Shown piece by piece: positions 15,808 to 24,535 of a DNA stretch of 39,135 nt (the first letter of the stretch is position 1; each line of letters opens with the position of its first letter). The notes beneath the pieces were generated by a model. It saw nothing but the letters and a program-made list of their open reading frames with translations, was not told the DNA's origin and did no database searches. Position numbers and translations under genes: made by a program. Source of the stretch: Casimicrobiaceae bacterium (lineage in GTDB: Bacteria; Pseudomonadota; Gammaproteobacteria; Burkholderiales; Casimicrobiaceae); the NCBI GenBank assembly GCA_025056355.1, contig JANWWI010000022.1, forward strand, positions 1-39,135. Direction: 5' to 3'.

Positions 15808-16773
15808 ATGGCAGCCGTGTACTCCCGCATCATCGCAACGGGCGGCTATCTCCCGGCTCGGGTGTTGACCAACCGCGAGTTGGAAGCCATCGTCGAAACC
15901 TCGGACGAGTGGATCGTGACCCGTTCCGGGATCCGCGAACGGCGTCTGGCAGCGGAGCACGAAGAGACGAGCGACTTGGCGGTCCGGGCAGCTCAGGCGG
16001 CGCTCGACATGGCGGGACTCGAGGCCTGCCGGGTCGATCTGATCGTTGTGGCGACGACCACGCCGGACCTGATTTTCCCGAGTACGGCCTGCATCGTGCA
16101 AGACAAGCTCGGGATCCGGCATGGAGCCGCATTTGACGTGCAGGCGGTCTGCTCTGGCTTCGTGTACGCGCTTGCGCTTGCCGATCGCCTGATCGCGAGT
16201 GGCGCGCACCAGCTCGCGCTTGTCATCGGCGCCGAGATCTTTTCTCGCCTCCTCGACTGGAAGGATCGAACCACCTGCGTACTGTTTGGGGATGGTGCAG
16301 GCGCGGTTTTGCTCGCTCGCTCAGACACGCCGGGGATTCTGGCGAGCAAACTCTGCGCCGATGGGAGCAAGCGTGGCATTCTCAGCGTGCCCGGGCAAGT
16401 GCGAAATGGGGCCGTTTACGGGGATCCGACCGTGCACATGGACGGGCAGGCCGTTTTCAAGTTTGCCGTGGGTGCAATGGTCGAGGTTTGCGAGGCAACC
16501 CTCGCGCAAGCGGGTCTTCAGCCGTTGGACCTCGACTGGCTGGTTCCGCATCAGGCCAACGTGCGCATCATCGATGCCACGGCCAAGCGCCTCGGTGTTC
16601 CGTTTGAGCGCGCTGTGGTGACGGTGGATCGACACGGCAACACTTCGGCGGCCTCGATCCCACTGGCCCTCGATGTGGCGGTGCGCGACGGGCGTATTCG
16701 GCCTGGCCAACTCGTCCAAATGGTTGGCGTCGGGGGAGGCTTTACCTGGGGTAGCGTATTGGCGCGCTGGTGA
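15808..16773 (+). CDS. fabH: 3-oxoacyl-ACP synthase III (KAS III)
   Basis: FabH starts fatty-acid synthesis by condensing acetyl-CoA with malonyl-ACP. The 321-residue protein has the full Cys-His-Asn triad: Cys115 ([12 protein letters not shown]), His248 (VPHQANVRI) and Asn278 ([10 protein letters not shown]), positions almost equal to those of E. coli (112/244/274). The N-terminal motif [16 protein letters not shown] and the GGGFTWGS end are standard. The ATG at 15808 gives the family length; a GTG at 15760 would add 16 residues without family resemblance. It follows plsX by 63 bases and precedes fabD by 28. Confidence 0.95.
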   Translation: MAAVYSRIIATGGYLPARVLTNRELEAIVETSDEWIVTRSGIRERRLAAEHEETSDLAVRAAQAALDMAGLEACRVDLIVVATTTPDLIFPSTACIVQDKLGIRHGAAFDVQAVCSGFVYALALADRLIASGAHQLALVIGAEIFSRLLDWKDRTTCVLFGDGAGAVLLARSDTPGILASKLCADGSKRGILSVPGQVRNGAVYGDPTVHMDGQAVFKFAVGAMVEVCEATLAQAGLQPLDLDWLVPHQANVRIIDATAKRLGVPFERAVVTVDRHGNTSAASIPLALDVAVRDGRIRPGQLVQMVGVGGGFTWGSVLARW

Positions 16774-16801
16774 GCCAGCGGCCGAACGGGGGCGCATCGT
16801 C

Positions 16802-17740
16802 GTGAAACTCGCATTCGTTTTTCCGGGCCAGGGCTCGCAGTCCGTGGGCATGATGTCCGCCTATGGCGAGCTTGCACCGATCGCAGAGACACTTGCCGAG
16901 GCCGATCAGGCGCTCGGCGAGCCCTTGTCGCAGTTGATGGCGCAAGGCCCGGCTGAGCTGCTCAATCAGACACGAAACACGCAACCGGCGATGCTTGCGG
17001 CCGATGTGGCGCTGTGGCGCGCTTGGGTTCGCGCGGGAGGGCTGAGGCCGGCGCTCGTAGCTGGTCATAGTCTCGGTGAGTATGCTGCGCTCGTGGCGGC
17101 TGGGGCGCTCGACTTTCCGGCTGCGATGCGCCTCGTTGCGGCTCGGGCAGAGGCCATGCAAGCGGCCGTTCCGGCCGGCGCCGGTGCGATGGCGGCCGTC
17201 CTTGGGCTGGAACTAGCGACGCTTGAAGCCGTCTGCGCCGAGGCGGCGCAAGGGGAAGTGGTTTCGTGCTGTAACTTGAACGCGCCGGGACAGATCGTCA
17301 TCGGCGGACACCGCGGCGCGGTCGAGCGCGCCGCCGCGCTGGCTAAAGCTCGGGGCGCCAAGCGTGTTGTGCCGATCATGATGAGTGTGCCGTCGCATTG
17401 CGATCTCATGCGCCCTGCAGCCGAGGCGCTTGAGCCGATGCTTGCTCGGACGGCGTTTCGGCCGCCTGCCATGGCCGTCATTCACAACGCCACCGTCGAG
17501 GTGGCCTCCGATGCCGATGCGATCCGGCGCGTGCTGGCGGTACAGCTCTACCGTCCCGTGCGTTGGATCGAGACGATCGAGGCGATGGCCGCTCAAGGCG
17601 TCACGCATGTGGTCGAATGTGGGCCGGGCAAGGTCCTGGCGGCGATGGTCAAGCGCATCGCACCGCACCTTGAGGTGTTCACGCTCTCCGATCGGGCTGC
17701 TTTCGATGCAGCGCTCACGAGCCTCAAAGGACTCGCATGA
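16802..17740 (+). CDS. fabD: Malonyl-CoA:ACP transacylase
   Basis: FabD loads malonyl groups from CoA onto ACP. The 312-residue protein starts at GTG 16802 (VKLAFVFPGQGSQSVGM), which places the family start motif exactly at the N-terminus. The nucleophile Ser90 is in GHSLGEYAAL and the partner His199 in SVPSHCDLM, close to Ser92/His201 of E. coli. GQIVIGG and VVECGPGKVLAAMVKRI are also conserved. Its stop overlaps the fabG start by 4 bases (ATGA), indicating coupled translation. Confidence 0.95.
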   Translation: MKLAFVFPGQGSQSVGMMSAYGELAPIAETLAEADQALGEPLSQLMAQGPAELLNQTRNTQPAMLAADVALWRAWVRAGGLRPALVAGHSLGEYAALVAAGALDFPAAMRLVAARAEAMQAAVPAGAGAMAAVLGLELATLEAVCAEAAQGEVVSCCNLNAPGQIVIGGHRGAVERAAALAKARGAKRVVPIMMSVPSHCDLMRPAAEALEPMLARTAFRPPAMAVIHNATVEVASDADAIRRVLAVQLYRPVRWIETIEAMAAQGVTHVVECGPGKVLAAMVKRIAPHLEVFTLSDRAAFDAALTSLKGLA

Positions 17741-18465
17741 ACGGGAAAGTCGCACTTGTTACCGGGGCAACTCGCGGCATCGGTGCCGCGATCGCCCACG
17801 CACTTGCCGAGGCCGGTTGTCGCGTCGTTGGCACGGCCACGAGCGTCGAGGGCGCGGGCAAAATCAGCGCCGCGCTCGAAGGACGCGGCCGCGGGGTTGT
17901 TCTCGATGTCACCGACGGAGCAGCAATTGAGGCGGTGCTCAGGGACATCGAGACCCATGAAGGCCACGTCTCGATCCTCGTCAACAACGCGGGGATCACG
18001 CGTGACATGCTGCTCATGCGCATGAAAGACGAAGACTGGGACGCTGTGCACGAGACCAACCTCAAAGCGATCTTTCGCCTCTGTCGCGCTGTCAGTCGCG
18101 GCATGATGAAGGCGCGTTGGGGCCGCATCGTCAATATCGGATCGGTCGTCGGAACGATGGGCAATGCAGGGCAGGCCAATTACGCAGCGGCCAAAGCCGG
18201 GCTGATCGGCCTCACCAAGGCGCTCGCCGTCGAACTCGGCTCGCGCGGCGTCACGGTCAATGTGGTCGCGCCTGGCTTTATCGATACCGATATGACGCGT
18301 GCCTTGCCGGAGGCGCAGCGCACGCAGCTGAGCGAGCGAATCCCAGTTGGACGGTTGGGCCAGCCCGAAGATGTGGCCTACGCGGTGAGGTTTCTATGCG
18401 ATGAACGGGCGAGCTACGTGACCGGGGTCACCTTGCACGTCAATGGCGGTTTATACATGGCGTGA
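17737..18465 (+). CDS. fabG: 3-oxoacyl-ACP reductase
   Basis: FabG reduces 3-oxoacyl-ACP with NADPH. The 242-residue short-chain dehydrogenase has the cofactor motif TGATRGIG (residues 9-16), NNAG (83-86), catalytic Ser136 (NIGSVVG), Tyr149 and Lys153 (YAAAK), and Asn109 in the tetrad. The C-terminus YVTGVTLHVNGGLYMA is characteristic. It overlaps fabD by 4 bases. A 123-base gap separates it from acpP, enough for a separate acpP promoter, as is common because ACP is needed in excess. Confidence 0.96.
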   Translation: MNGKVALVTGATRGIGAAIAHALAEAGCRVVGTATSVEGAGKISAALEGRGRGVVLDVTDGAAIEAVLRDIETHEGHVSILVNNAGITRDMLLMRMKDEDWDAVHETNLKAIFRLCRAVSRGMMKARWGRIVNIGSVVGTMGNAGQANYAAAKAGLIGLTKALAVELGSRGVTVNVVAPGFIDTDMTRALPEAQRTQLSERIPVGRLGQPEDVAYAVRFLCDERASYVTGVTLHVNGGLYMA

Positions 18466-18588
18466 TGAATTCGCTAAAAAGCGCAGGCGTTGATTGTGCC
18501 GCCGCCGGACTCGAAGCGAAGCGACAAGCGGAGGCTTTGATAGCATTGAGCAATCTTCCAAGCCCATCGACAGCACAATAGGATCGAC

Positions 18589-18828
18589 ATGAGTGACATC
18601 GAAGCGCGCGTCAAGAAAATCGTGGCCGATCAACTTGGCGTTGCTGAGGCTGACGTCAAAAACGAATCGTCGTTCGTCGACGATCTAGGGGCCGATTCGC
18701 TTGACACGGTCGAACTCGTCATGGCCCTTGAGGAGGAGTTCGGCACCGAAATCCCCGACGAAGAGGCGGAAAAGATCAAGACCGTCCAAGACGCGATCGA
18801 CTACATCCTCGCGCACAAAAAGACCTAA
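18589..18828 (+). CDS. acpP: Acyl carrier protein
   Basis: This acidic 79-residue four-helix protein carries the 4'-phosphopantetheine on Ser37 in [18 protein letters not shown]. It is the carrier of growing acyl chains for all the Fab enzymes encoded around it and an acyl donor for PlsX. The family length is normal. AGGA lies about 7 bases upstream of the ATG. It is flanked by unusually wide gaps for this cluster (123 bases before, 151 after), consistent with its own promoter or transcript processing. The gap after it (18829-18979) shows no clear terminator. Confidence 0.98.
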   Translation: MSDIEARVKKIVADQLGVAEADVKNESSFVDDLGADSLDTVELVMALEEEFGTEIPDEEAEKIKTVQDAIDYILAHKKT

Positions 18829-18979
18829 GTTCGGCACGACGCGGGCAGCGGCCACTGTCCGCCGATGTTGGCCAGCTCTCTCTTTATCCGGCTCGCTCAA
18901 GCGAAGGCAAGTGTCTCGTTCGCCGGGGGCGATGGGAGCCGTTTGAGTCTTCTTTTCTCGTCAATCACGCTCTGTCCGC

Positions 18980-20233
18980 ATGAATTCTCGAACGCGTCGT
19001 GTGGTAGTTACCGGACTGGGGCTGGTCAGTCCGGTCGGTAACGGCGTGACTGCCGCCTGGGAGGCAATCGTCCAGGGTCGTTCGGGGGTCGGTCCGATCA
19101 CTCGATTCGATGCTTCGGGATATGCGACTCGAATCGCCGGTGAAGTCAAGAACTTCGACCCCAGTCGCTACATGTCTCCCAAAGAGCTGCGGCGCTACGA
19201 CACCTTCATTCACTATGGCATGGCTGCGGCGAAGGAGGCCCTTGCTGATGCTGGCATCGACCGTGAGGTGGTTGCCCGCGATCCGGAGCGTTTCGGGGTC
19301 GCCATCGGTTCTGGCATCGGCGGCTTGCCGATGATTCAGGAGACCTGCTGGTTAGTACGCGAGCATGGCCCGCGCAGGATTTCACCGTTTTTCATTCCCG
19401 GTTCGATCATCAACATGATCTCGGGACTTTTATCGATCGAGTACGGATTGCAGGGGCCGAATCTTGCCGCGGTGACGGCCTGTAGCACAGCCAACCACTG
19501 CATCGGCGAGAGCATGCGCGCGATCGAATACGGCGATGCCGACGTGATGGTCGTGGGTGGGTCGGAGTCGGCGGTCTGCGAACTCGGCATCGGGGGGTTT
19601 AACGCGGCGCGCGCGCTCTCCACGCGCAACGACGCGCCGACGGCTGCAAGCCGGCCGTGGGATGTGGACCGCGACGGATTCGTTCTGGGCGAGGGCGCAG
19701 GCGTGCTCGTGATCGAAGAACTCGAACATGCCAAACGCCGTGGTGCCCGCATCTATTGCGAGCTGGCCGGCTACGGCGTTTCGAGCGATGCCTACCACGT
19801 CACGGCCCCATGCGAAGACGGCGATGGCGCGCGACGCTGCATGTTGAATGCCCTGCGCAACGCGGGACTGAATCCGGATCAAGTGGGATACATCAATGCG
19901 CACGGCACTTCGACGCCGCTTGGCGATGTGGCGGAAGCCATCGCGATCGAGCGAGCGTTCGGAGAGCATGCCCGGCGCCTGATGGTGAGCTCGACCAAAT
20001 CCATGACGGGCCACCTGCTCGGTGCGGCCGCAGGCGTCGAAGCCGTTTTCACGGTGCTTGCACTCCATCACGGCATTGTGCCGCCAACCATCAACCTCGA
20101 TCGGCAAGACCCGGCCGTTTCACTCGACCTCGTGCCCAACGTGGCCCGCGAGGCTCGGATCGACGTGGCGATGTCGAATAGCTTTGGTTTTGGCGGGACG
20201 AACTCGAGCCTCGTGTTTTGCCGTCTGACCTGA
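18980..20233 (+). CDS. fabF: 3-oxoacyl-ACP synthase II (KAS II)
   Basis: FabF elongates acyl-ACP by condensation with malonyl-ACP. The 417-residue protein has the Cys-His-His triad: Cys168 (VTACSTANHC), His308 (NAHGTSTPLGD) and His345 (SMTGHLLGAAAG). The start motif RRVVVTGLGLVSPVG follows five residues after the ATG. GGFNAARALSTRND and the Gly-rich C-terminus SNSFGFGGTNSSLVF are typical. It is the last fab gene of the cluster, and lysC begins 17 bases after its stop, so the two are probably co-transcribed. Confidence 0.96.
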   Translation: MNSRTRRVVVTGLGLVSPVGNGVTAAWEAIVQGRSGVGPITRFDASGYATRIAGEVKNFDPSRYMSPKELRRYDTFIHYGMAAAKEALADAGIDREVVARDPERFGVAIGSGIGGLPMIQETCWLVREHGPRRISPFFIPGSIINMISGLLSIEYGLQGPNLAAVTACSTANHCIGESMRAIEYGDADVMVVGGSESAVCELGIGGFNAARALSTRNDAPTAASRPWDVDRDGFVLGEGAGVLVIEELEHAKRRGARIYCELAGYGVSSDAYHVTAPCEDGDGARRCMLNALRNAGLNPDQVGYINAHGTSTPLGDVAEAIAIERAFGEHARRLMVSSTKSMTGHLLGAAAGVEAVFTVLALHHGIVPPTINLDRQDPAVSLDLVPNVAREARIDVAMSNSFGFGGTNSSLVFCRLT

Positions 20234-20250
20234 AATCACTTCGGTTGCCG

Positions 20251-21516
20251 ATGCTTGTCGTTCATAAGTACGGTGGGACCTCGATGGGCTCCACCGAGCG
20301 CATCAAGGCGGTTGCTCAGCGTGTGGCCAAATGGCATCGTGCCGGTCACAAGGTTGTTGTTGTCCCATCGGCGATGGCCGGTGAGACCAACCGCTTGCTT
20401 GCGCTTGCGCGCGAGATTTCGCCCGATGCCGACCCGCGTGAGTTGGATCAGATTGCTGCGACAGGCGAGCAGGTTTCGGTCGGGTTGCTGGCAATCGCGC
20501 TGCATGCGCTCGGGGTCAATGCTCGCAGCTACACGGGCTGGCAGGCGGGCATCCAAACCGATAGTGCCTTTACCAAGGCGCGTATTACGGCCATCGATGC
20601 GAGCAAGATCTTGGCCGATCTCGACGCGGGCATCATCCCGATCGTGACCGGTTTCCAGGGTATCGACCCTGATGGTAATGTCACCACGCTCGGCCGCGGC
20701 GGTTCGGACACCCAGGCCGTCGCAATCGCTGCGGCGATCAAGGCCGACGAGTGCTTGATCTATACCGACGTCGATGCCATTTACACGACCGATCCCCGTA
20801 TCGTCGAAGATGCGCGGCCGCTCAAGGTCATTGCCTTCGAGGAAATGTTCGAGCTCGCCTCGCTCGGTTCGAAAGTCCTGCAACTCCGCTCGGTTGAATT
20901 CGCGGGCAAATACCGTGTGCCGACTCGGGTGCTGTCGAGTTTCACCGATCCTCTGATCCCGATCGAGGAAGAGATGCAAAGCGGCACCCTCATCACTTTC
21001 GAGGAAGACGAAAAGATGGAACAAGCCGTCGTCTCAGGCATTGCCTTCAACCGCGACGAAGCGAAGATCACGCTGCGCGGTGTGCCCGACATGCCGGGGG
21101 TCGCGTACCGCATCGTCGAACCGATCGGACGCGCCAATATCGACATCGACATGATCGTGCAGAACATTGGCGAAAGCGGTCACACCGATTTCTCCTTCAC
21201 GGTGCATCGCAATGAGTTTGATAAGGCGATGAAGATCCTCAACGAAGAGGTCAAACCCGCTCTGGGGGCGAAGGAAGTTGTCGGTGACAATAAGGTCTGC
21301 AAGGTGTCGATCGTCGGCATCGGCATGCGTTCGCATGTCGGCGTTGCGGCCAAGATGTTCAAGGCGCTTGCCGATGAAAACATCAACATCCAGATGATCA
21401 CGACCAGTGAGATCAAAACCTCGGTGCTGGTTGATGACAAGTACATGGAGCTTGCTGTCCGCGCGCTGCATCGAGCGTTCGAACTGGACAAGGACCCTGC
21501 GGAGCGCTCGAACTGA
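20251..21516 (+). CDS. lysC: Aspartokinase
   Basis: This enzyme phosphorylates aspartate, the first step to Lys, Thr, Met and diaminopimelate. The 421-residue protein starts at ATG 20251 with MLVVHKYGGTSMGS, the kinase motif. GRGGSDTQAVAIA and TDVDAIYTTDPRIV follow. Two C-terminal ACT domains (from about residues 260 and 345) carry the allosteric site; the motif RGVPDMPGVAYRI and the segment NIQMITTSEIKTSVLVDD are typical of lysine/threonine-regulated single-function enzymes. An in-frame ATG at 21016 (residue 256), preceded by GAGGAA at 9 bases, could give a separate beta subunit. It follows fabF by 17 bases and precedes tRNA-Ser, a linkage seen in many betaproteobacteria. Confidence 0.95.
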   Translation: MLVVHKYGGTSMGSTERIKAVAQRVAKWHRAGHKVVVVPSAMAGETNRLLALAREISPDADPRELDQIAATGEQVSVGLLAIALHALGVNARSYTGWQAGIQTDSAFTKARITAIDASKILADLDAGIIPIVTGFQGIDPDGNVTTLGRGGSDTQAVAIAAAIKADECLIYTDVDAIYTTDPRIVEDARPLKVIAFEEMFELASLGSKVLQLRSVEFAGKYRVPTRVLSSFTDPLIPIEEEMQSGTLITFEEDEKMEQAVVSGIAFNRDEAKITLRGVPDMPGVAYRIVEPIGRANIDIDMIVQNIGESGHTDFSFTVHRNEFDKAMKILNEEVKPALGAKEVVGDNKVCKVSIVGIGMRSHVGVAAKMFKALADENINIQMITTSEIKTSVLVDDKYMELAVRALHRAFELDKDPAERSN

Positions 21517-21536
21517 GGCGTTTGGCGGGCTACAAT
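21508..21536 (+). promoter_or_regulatory. Candidate promoter for tRNA-Ser
   Basis: TACAAT at 21531-21536 is a good -10 element. A weak -35 (TCGAAC, 21508-21513) lies 17 bases upstream, inside the end of lysC. The predicted start near 21543 is only a few bases before the tRNA, so the leader would be very short. Confidence 0.4.
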
Positions 21537-21545
21537 TCACATCAC

Positions 21546-21639
21546 GGAGACGTGACCGAGAGGCCGAAGGTGCTCCCCTGCTAAGGGAGTATGCGTGCCA
21601 AAACATGCATCGAGGGTTCGAATCCCTCCGTCTCCGCCA
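21546..21639 (+). tRNA. tRNA-Ser(GCU)
   Basis: The 94-base class II tRNA has acceptor GGAGACG pairing with CGTCTCC. The anticodon arm is CTCCC-CTGCTAA-GGGAG with anticodon GCT. The long variable arm is GTATGCGTGCCAAAACATGCAT, given here by position (21585-21610) and able to form a stem. The T-arm is GAGGGTTCGAATCCCTC and CCA is encoded at 21637-21639. Confidence 0.97.
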
Positions 21640-21640
21640 A

Positions 21641-21674
21641 ACAAAGGAGCCCCCGAAGTGGGGCTCATTTGTTT
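21641..21674 (+). terminator. Intrinsic terminator after tRNA-Ser
   Basis: Two bases after the tRNA, GAGCCCC (21647-21653) and GGGGCTC (21660-21666) form a strong stem. It extends past one mismatch with ACAAA/TTTGT, and ATTTGTTT follows. This is the natural 3' end of the tRNA-Ser transcript. Confidence 0.75.
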
Positions 21675-21689
21675 GGCGCGTTGTTTTTC

Positions 21690-21766
21690 GAGGGATGAGA
21701 ACCCGAGAAGAGGGTTCGGTGGAGGGTGCGCGAAGCGCGCCCGCAACGACGCCCGGAGGGCGGCCG
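21690..21766 (+). repeat. tRNA-Ser-derived inverted element, structured RNA candidate
   Basis: Fifteen bases at 21690-21704 (GAGGGATGAGAACCC) are the reverse complement of the T-arm of the tRNA-Ser just upstream (21614-21628) with two substitutions. They are followed by GAGGGTTCG, which can pair back on GAACCC, then a GCGCG(A)AGCGCGC hairpin (21727-21740) and a GCCC-GGA-GGGC hairpin (21751-21761). The order of parts is the same as in the element after tRNA-His, with no final copy of the tRNA end. It lies beyond the terminator and ends one base before the acyl-CoA dehydrogenase stop. Confidence 0.6.
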
Positions 21767-21767
21767 G

Positions 21768-23564
21768 TCAGAACGCGGCTTCTTCAAGCGCGAGGGTTCC
21801 GCGCGCGCCGCGCACGACGACGTCGGATGCGGCAAGCGCCTCTGGAATCAAATGGTCACAATAGAAGCGCAGGGTGGCGAGCTTGGCCTCGTGAAAAGCC
21901 CGCTCGGGCGCGCCCTGCTCAAGCGCCGCGCCGGAGGCGTGCGCCACCCGAGCCAATGCCCAACCCCCGCCCACGATCCCAAATAGCTTCAGGAGCGGCA
22001 CGCTGCCGGCATAGCAAGCCCGCGGATCCGCTTTCCAGTGAGCCAGCAGCCAGTCGATCGCGCGTTCGACGGCGTCGACGCCTTCGCTAAGTCGAAGGTG
22101 TGCGGCGCGCAGGTGTTCGTGGGAACTTGCCTGAAGCGCCGCCAGATGCTCACGCATTGCGGCGATCCAAGCGCGGGCTGCCTCGCCACCATCGCGCGCG
22201 AGCTTGCGGCCGATGAGATCGTTGGCCTGAATAGCCGTCGTGCCCTCGTAGATCGTCGTGATGCGTGCGTCACGATAATCCTGCGCTGCCCCCGTGTCTT
22301 CGATGTACCCCATGCCCCCGTGCACTTGAATGCCAAGGTAGGTCACTTCCTGGGCCATTTCGGTGGACCAGCCTTTGACCACCGGGATCATGAGCTCCAC
22401 AAACGCTTGGTTTCGTTTGCGCACCTGTGCGTCGGGGTGTGCCTCGGCCACATCGAAGGCAAACGCCGTTGCAAGCGCGAGGGCTCGCGCCGCTTCGGTC
22501 TGAGCTCGCATGCGCAGCAGCATGCGGCGCACGTCGGGGTGGCGAATGATCGGCACGGCGCTGCTTGAGGCTGCGCCAACTTCGCGCGACTGCACGCGTT
22601 CGCGCGCATACGCCACGGCACGCTGATAGGCCCGTTCGGCTATGCCAATCCCTTGCAGGCCGACGCCGAAGCGCGCAAGGTTCATCATGATGAACATGTA
22701 TTCAAGGCCACGACACTCTTCGCCGACGAGATAGCCGATAGCGCCGCCGTGGTCGCCGTATTGCATGACGCAGGTCGGCGAGGCGTGGATCCCGAGCTTG
22801 TGTTCGATGGAGACGCAGTGCAGGTCGTTGCGTGCGCCAAGGCGACCGTCCTCATCGACGAGGAACTTTGGCACGAGAAAGAGCGAGATCCCCTTCACGC
22901 CGGGCGGTGCCCCTGGGGTGCGCGCGAGCACGAGGTGGATGATGTTCTCGGTCCAGTCGTGTTCGCCGTAGGTAATGTAGATCTTTGTCCCGAAGAGCCG
23001 GTAGCTGCCATCCGCGTGCGGCTCGGCGCGGGTTTTGATCAGCGCAAGGTCGGATCCGGCTTGTGGCTCGGTCAAGTTCATGGTTCCAGCCCACCGACCG
23101 GAAACCATGTTCGGCAGATATCGCCGCTTGAGCTCGTCGCTTGCGGCGATCTGAAGCGCCTCGATTGCTCCCTGGGTCAGCATTGGCATCAGGCCGAAGC
23201 TCAAACAGGAAGCGTGCAGCATCTCGTCCGTCAGGGTCGACACGACGCGCGGCATTCCGAGCCCACCCAAGGCGGGTTCGGCCGACAAGCCCATGCCACC
23301 GAGTTCGCGGAAGCGCTCATAAGCCTCACGGAAGCCGGCCGGAGTCACGACCGAACCGTCGGCCAACCGACGGGCCCCTTCGCGGTCGCCCTTCGCGTTG
23401 AGCGGATCGAGTTGCTCGCTTGCGAAGGTGGCCATCGCCTCGAGGATGGCTGCCACGGTGTCGGGTGTGGCCTCGGAATAGCGCGCCAGGCGGTTGAGCG
23501 ACTCAAGGGGTGCGACGGTCTCCAGCAGGAAGCGGAATTCCTGAAGCGGGGCGCGGTAGGCCAT
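21768..23564 (-). CDS. Acyl-CoA dehydrogenase (long form with C-terminal extension)
   Basis: This 598-residue FAD enzyme oxidises acyl-CoA to enoyl-CoA and passes electrons to ETF. An N-terminal stretch MAYRAPLQEFRFLLETV precedes the N-terminal helical domain. The middle domain has MNLTEPQAGSDLALIKT and GTKIYITYGEHD, and the C-terminal domain has VHGGMGYIEDTGAAQDYRDARI followed by ITTIYEGTTAIQANDL, whose Glu is the likely catalytic base. The last 130 or so residues form the extra domain of the roughly 600-residue acyl-CoA dehydrogenases, such as DmdC-like and FadE-like enzymes. It sits 36 bases downstream of etfA in an etfB-etfA-dehydrogenase operon, so the partner ETF is encoded with it. The chain-length preference is not known. 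Confidence 0.9.
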   Translation of the reverse strand: MAYRAPLQEFRFLLETVAPLESLNRLARYSEATPDTVAAILEAMATFASEQLDPLNAKGDREGARRLADGSVVTPAGFREAYERFRELGGMGLSAEPALGGLGMPRVVSTLTDEMLHASCLSFGLMPMLTQGAIEALQIAASDELKRRYLPNMVSGRWAGTMNLTEPQAGSDLALIKTRAEPHADGSYRLFGTKIYITYGEHDWTENIIHLVLARTPGAPPGVKGISLFLVPKFLVDEDGRLGARNDLHCVSIEHKLGIHASPTCVMQYGDHGGAIGYLVGEECRGLEYMFIMMNLARFGVGLQGIGIAERAYQRAVAYARERVQSREVGAASSSAVPIIRHPDVRRMLLRMRAQTEAARALALATAFAFDVAEAHPDAQVRKRNQAFVELMIPVVKGWSTEMAQEVTYLGIQVHGGMGYIEDTGAAQDYRDARITTIYEGTTAIQANDLIGRKLARDGGEAARAWIAAMREHLAALQASSHEHLRAAHLRLSEGVDAVERAIDWLLAHWKADPRACYAGSVPLLKLFGIVGGGWALARVAHASGAALEQGAPERAFHEAKLATLRFYCDHLIPEALAASDVVVRGARGTLALEEAAF

Positions 23565-23600
23565 GGTTCGATGCGAATGCGGTCAGTGGCGCTGGGCAGT

Positions 23601-24533
23601 TCAGAGTTTGGCGGTCAGCTCAGGCACGGCCTCGAAGAGATCGGCCACGAGCCCGTAGTCGGCCACCGAAAAGATCGGCGCGTCGGGGTCTTTGTTGATG
23701 GCCACAATCACTTTCGAGTCTTTCATGCCAGCAAGATGCTGGATTGCACCGGAGACGCCGATGGCGATGTAGAGATCTGGGGCGACGATCTTGCCGGTTT
23801 GTCCGACCTGATAGTCGTTGGGAACATAGCCCGCATCGACGGCCGCGCGACTGGCGCCGAGCGCGGCACCGAGCTTGTCGGCAAGCGGCACGAGGAGTTT
23901 GTGATAGTTCTCGCCTGAGCCGAGGCCGCGCCCGCCTGTGACCACGATGCGTGCCGCGGTGAGCTCTGGGCGTTCGCTTTTGACCATCTCGGCCGAGACA
24001 AACTGAGTGGTGCCGGTGTCTGCAACCGCCGGCACGGTTTCGACATTGGCACTTCCGCCGGTTGCAGGGGCCGCCGGGAACGCGGTTGCTCGCACGGTGA
24101 GGACCTTCACCGGATCATTCGAGCGAACCGTGGCATAGGCGTTGCCGGCATAAATCGGGCGCACGAAGGTGTCGGCATCGACCACCTTCAAGATGTCGCT
24201 CACCTGGGCCACATCAAGAAGCGCAGCCACCCGCGGCGCAAGCGCTTTGCCGTAGGCGGTGGCGGGCACCAGAATGTGGGTGTAGCCGGCGGCAACCGCA
24301 AGCACCTGGGCGGCGACATTCTCGGGTAAGTGATGCTCATGCGCTGGAGCGTCGGCGAGCAGCACTTTGCTGACGCCACTGACGGCTGCGGCGGCGCTGG
24401 CCGCCGCCTCGGCCTGAAAGCCGGCCACCAGCAGATGGATCTCGCCCCCGACCTCGGCTGCGGCGCTTACGGCGTGAAGGGTGGCCGTTTTGAGCTGTTT
24501 GTGATCGTGTTCGGCAATGACGAGGCAGCGCAT
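23601..24533 (-). CDS. etfA: Electron transfer flavoprotein alpha subunit
   Basis: EtfA binds FAD and, with EtfB, carries electrons from acyl-CoA dehydrogenases to ETF-ubiquinone oxidoreductase. The 310-residue protein has the FAD domain signature in its second half: [65 protein letters not shown] (positions about 205-265) and [14 protein letters not shown]. It starts 2 bases after etfB. Its redox partner enzyme ETF-QO is encoded in the same window at 32765-34459. Confidence 0.95.
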   Translation of the reverse strand: MRCLVIAEHDHKQLKTATLHAVSAAAEVGGEIHLLVAGFQAEAAASAAAAVSGVSKVLLADAPAHEHHLPENVAAQVLAVAAGYTHILVPATAYGKALAPRVAALLDVAQVSDILKVVDADTFVRPIYAGNAYATVRSNDPVKVLTVRATAFPAAPATGGSANVETVPAVADTGTTQFVSAEMVKSERPELTAARIVVTGGRGLGSGENYHKLLVPLADKLGAALGASRAAVDAGYVPNDYQVGQTGKIVAPDLYIAIGVSGAIQHLAGMKDSKVIVAINKDPDAPIFSVADYGLVADLFEAVPELTAKL

Positions 24534-24535
24534 GG

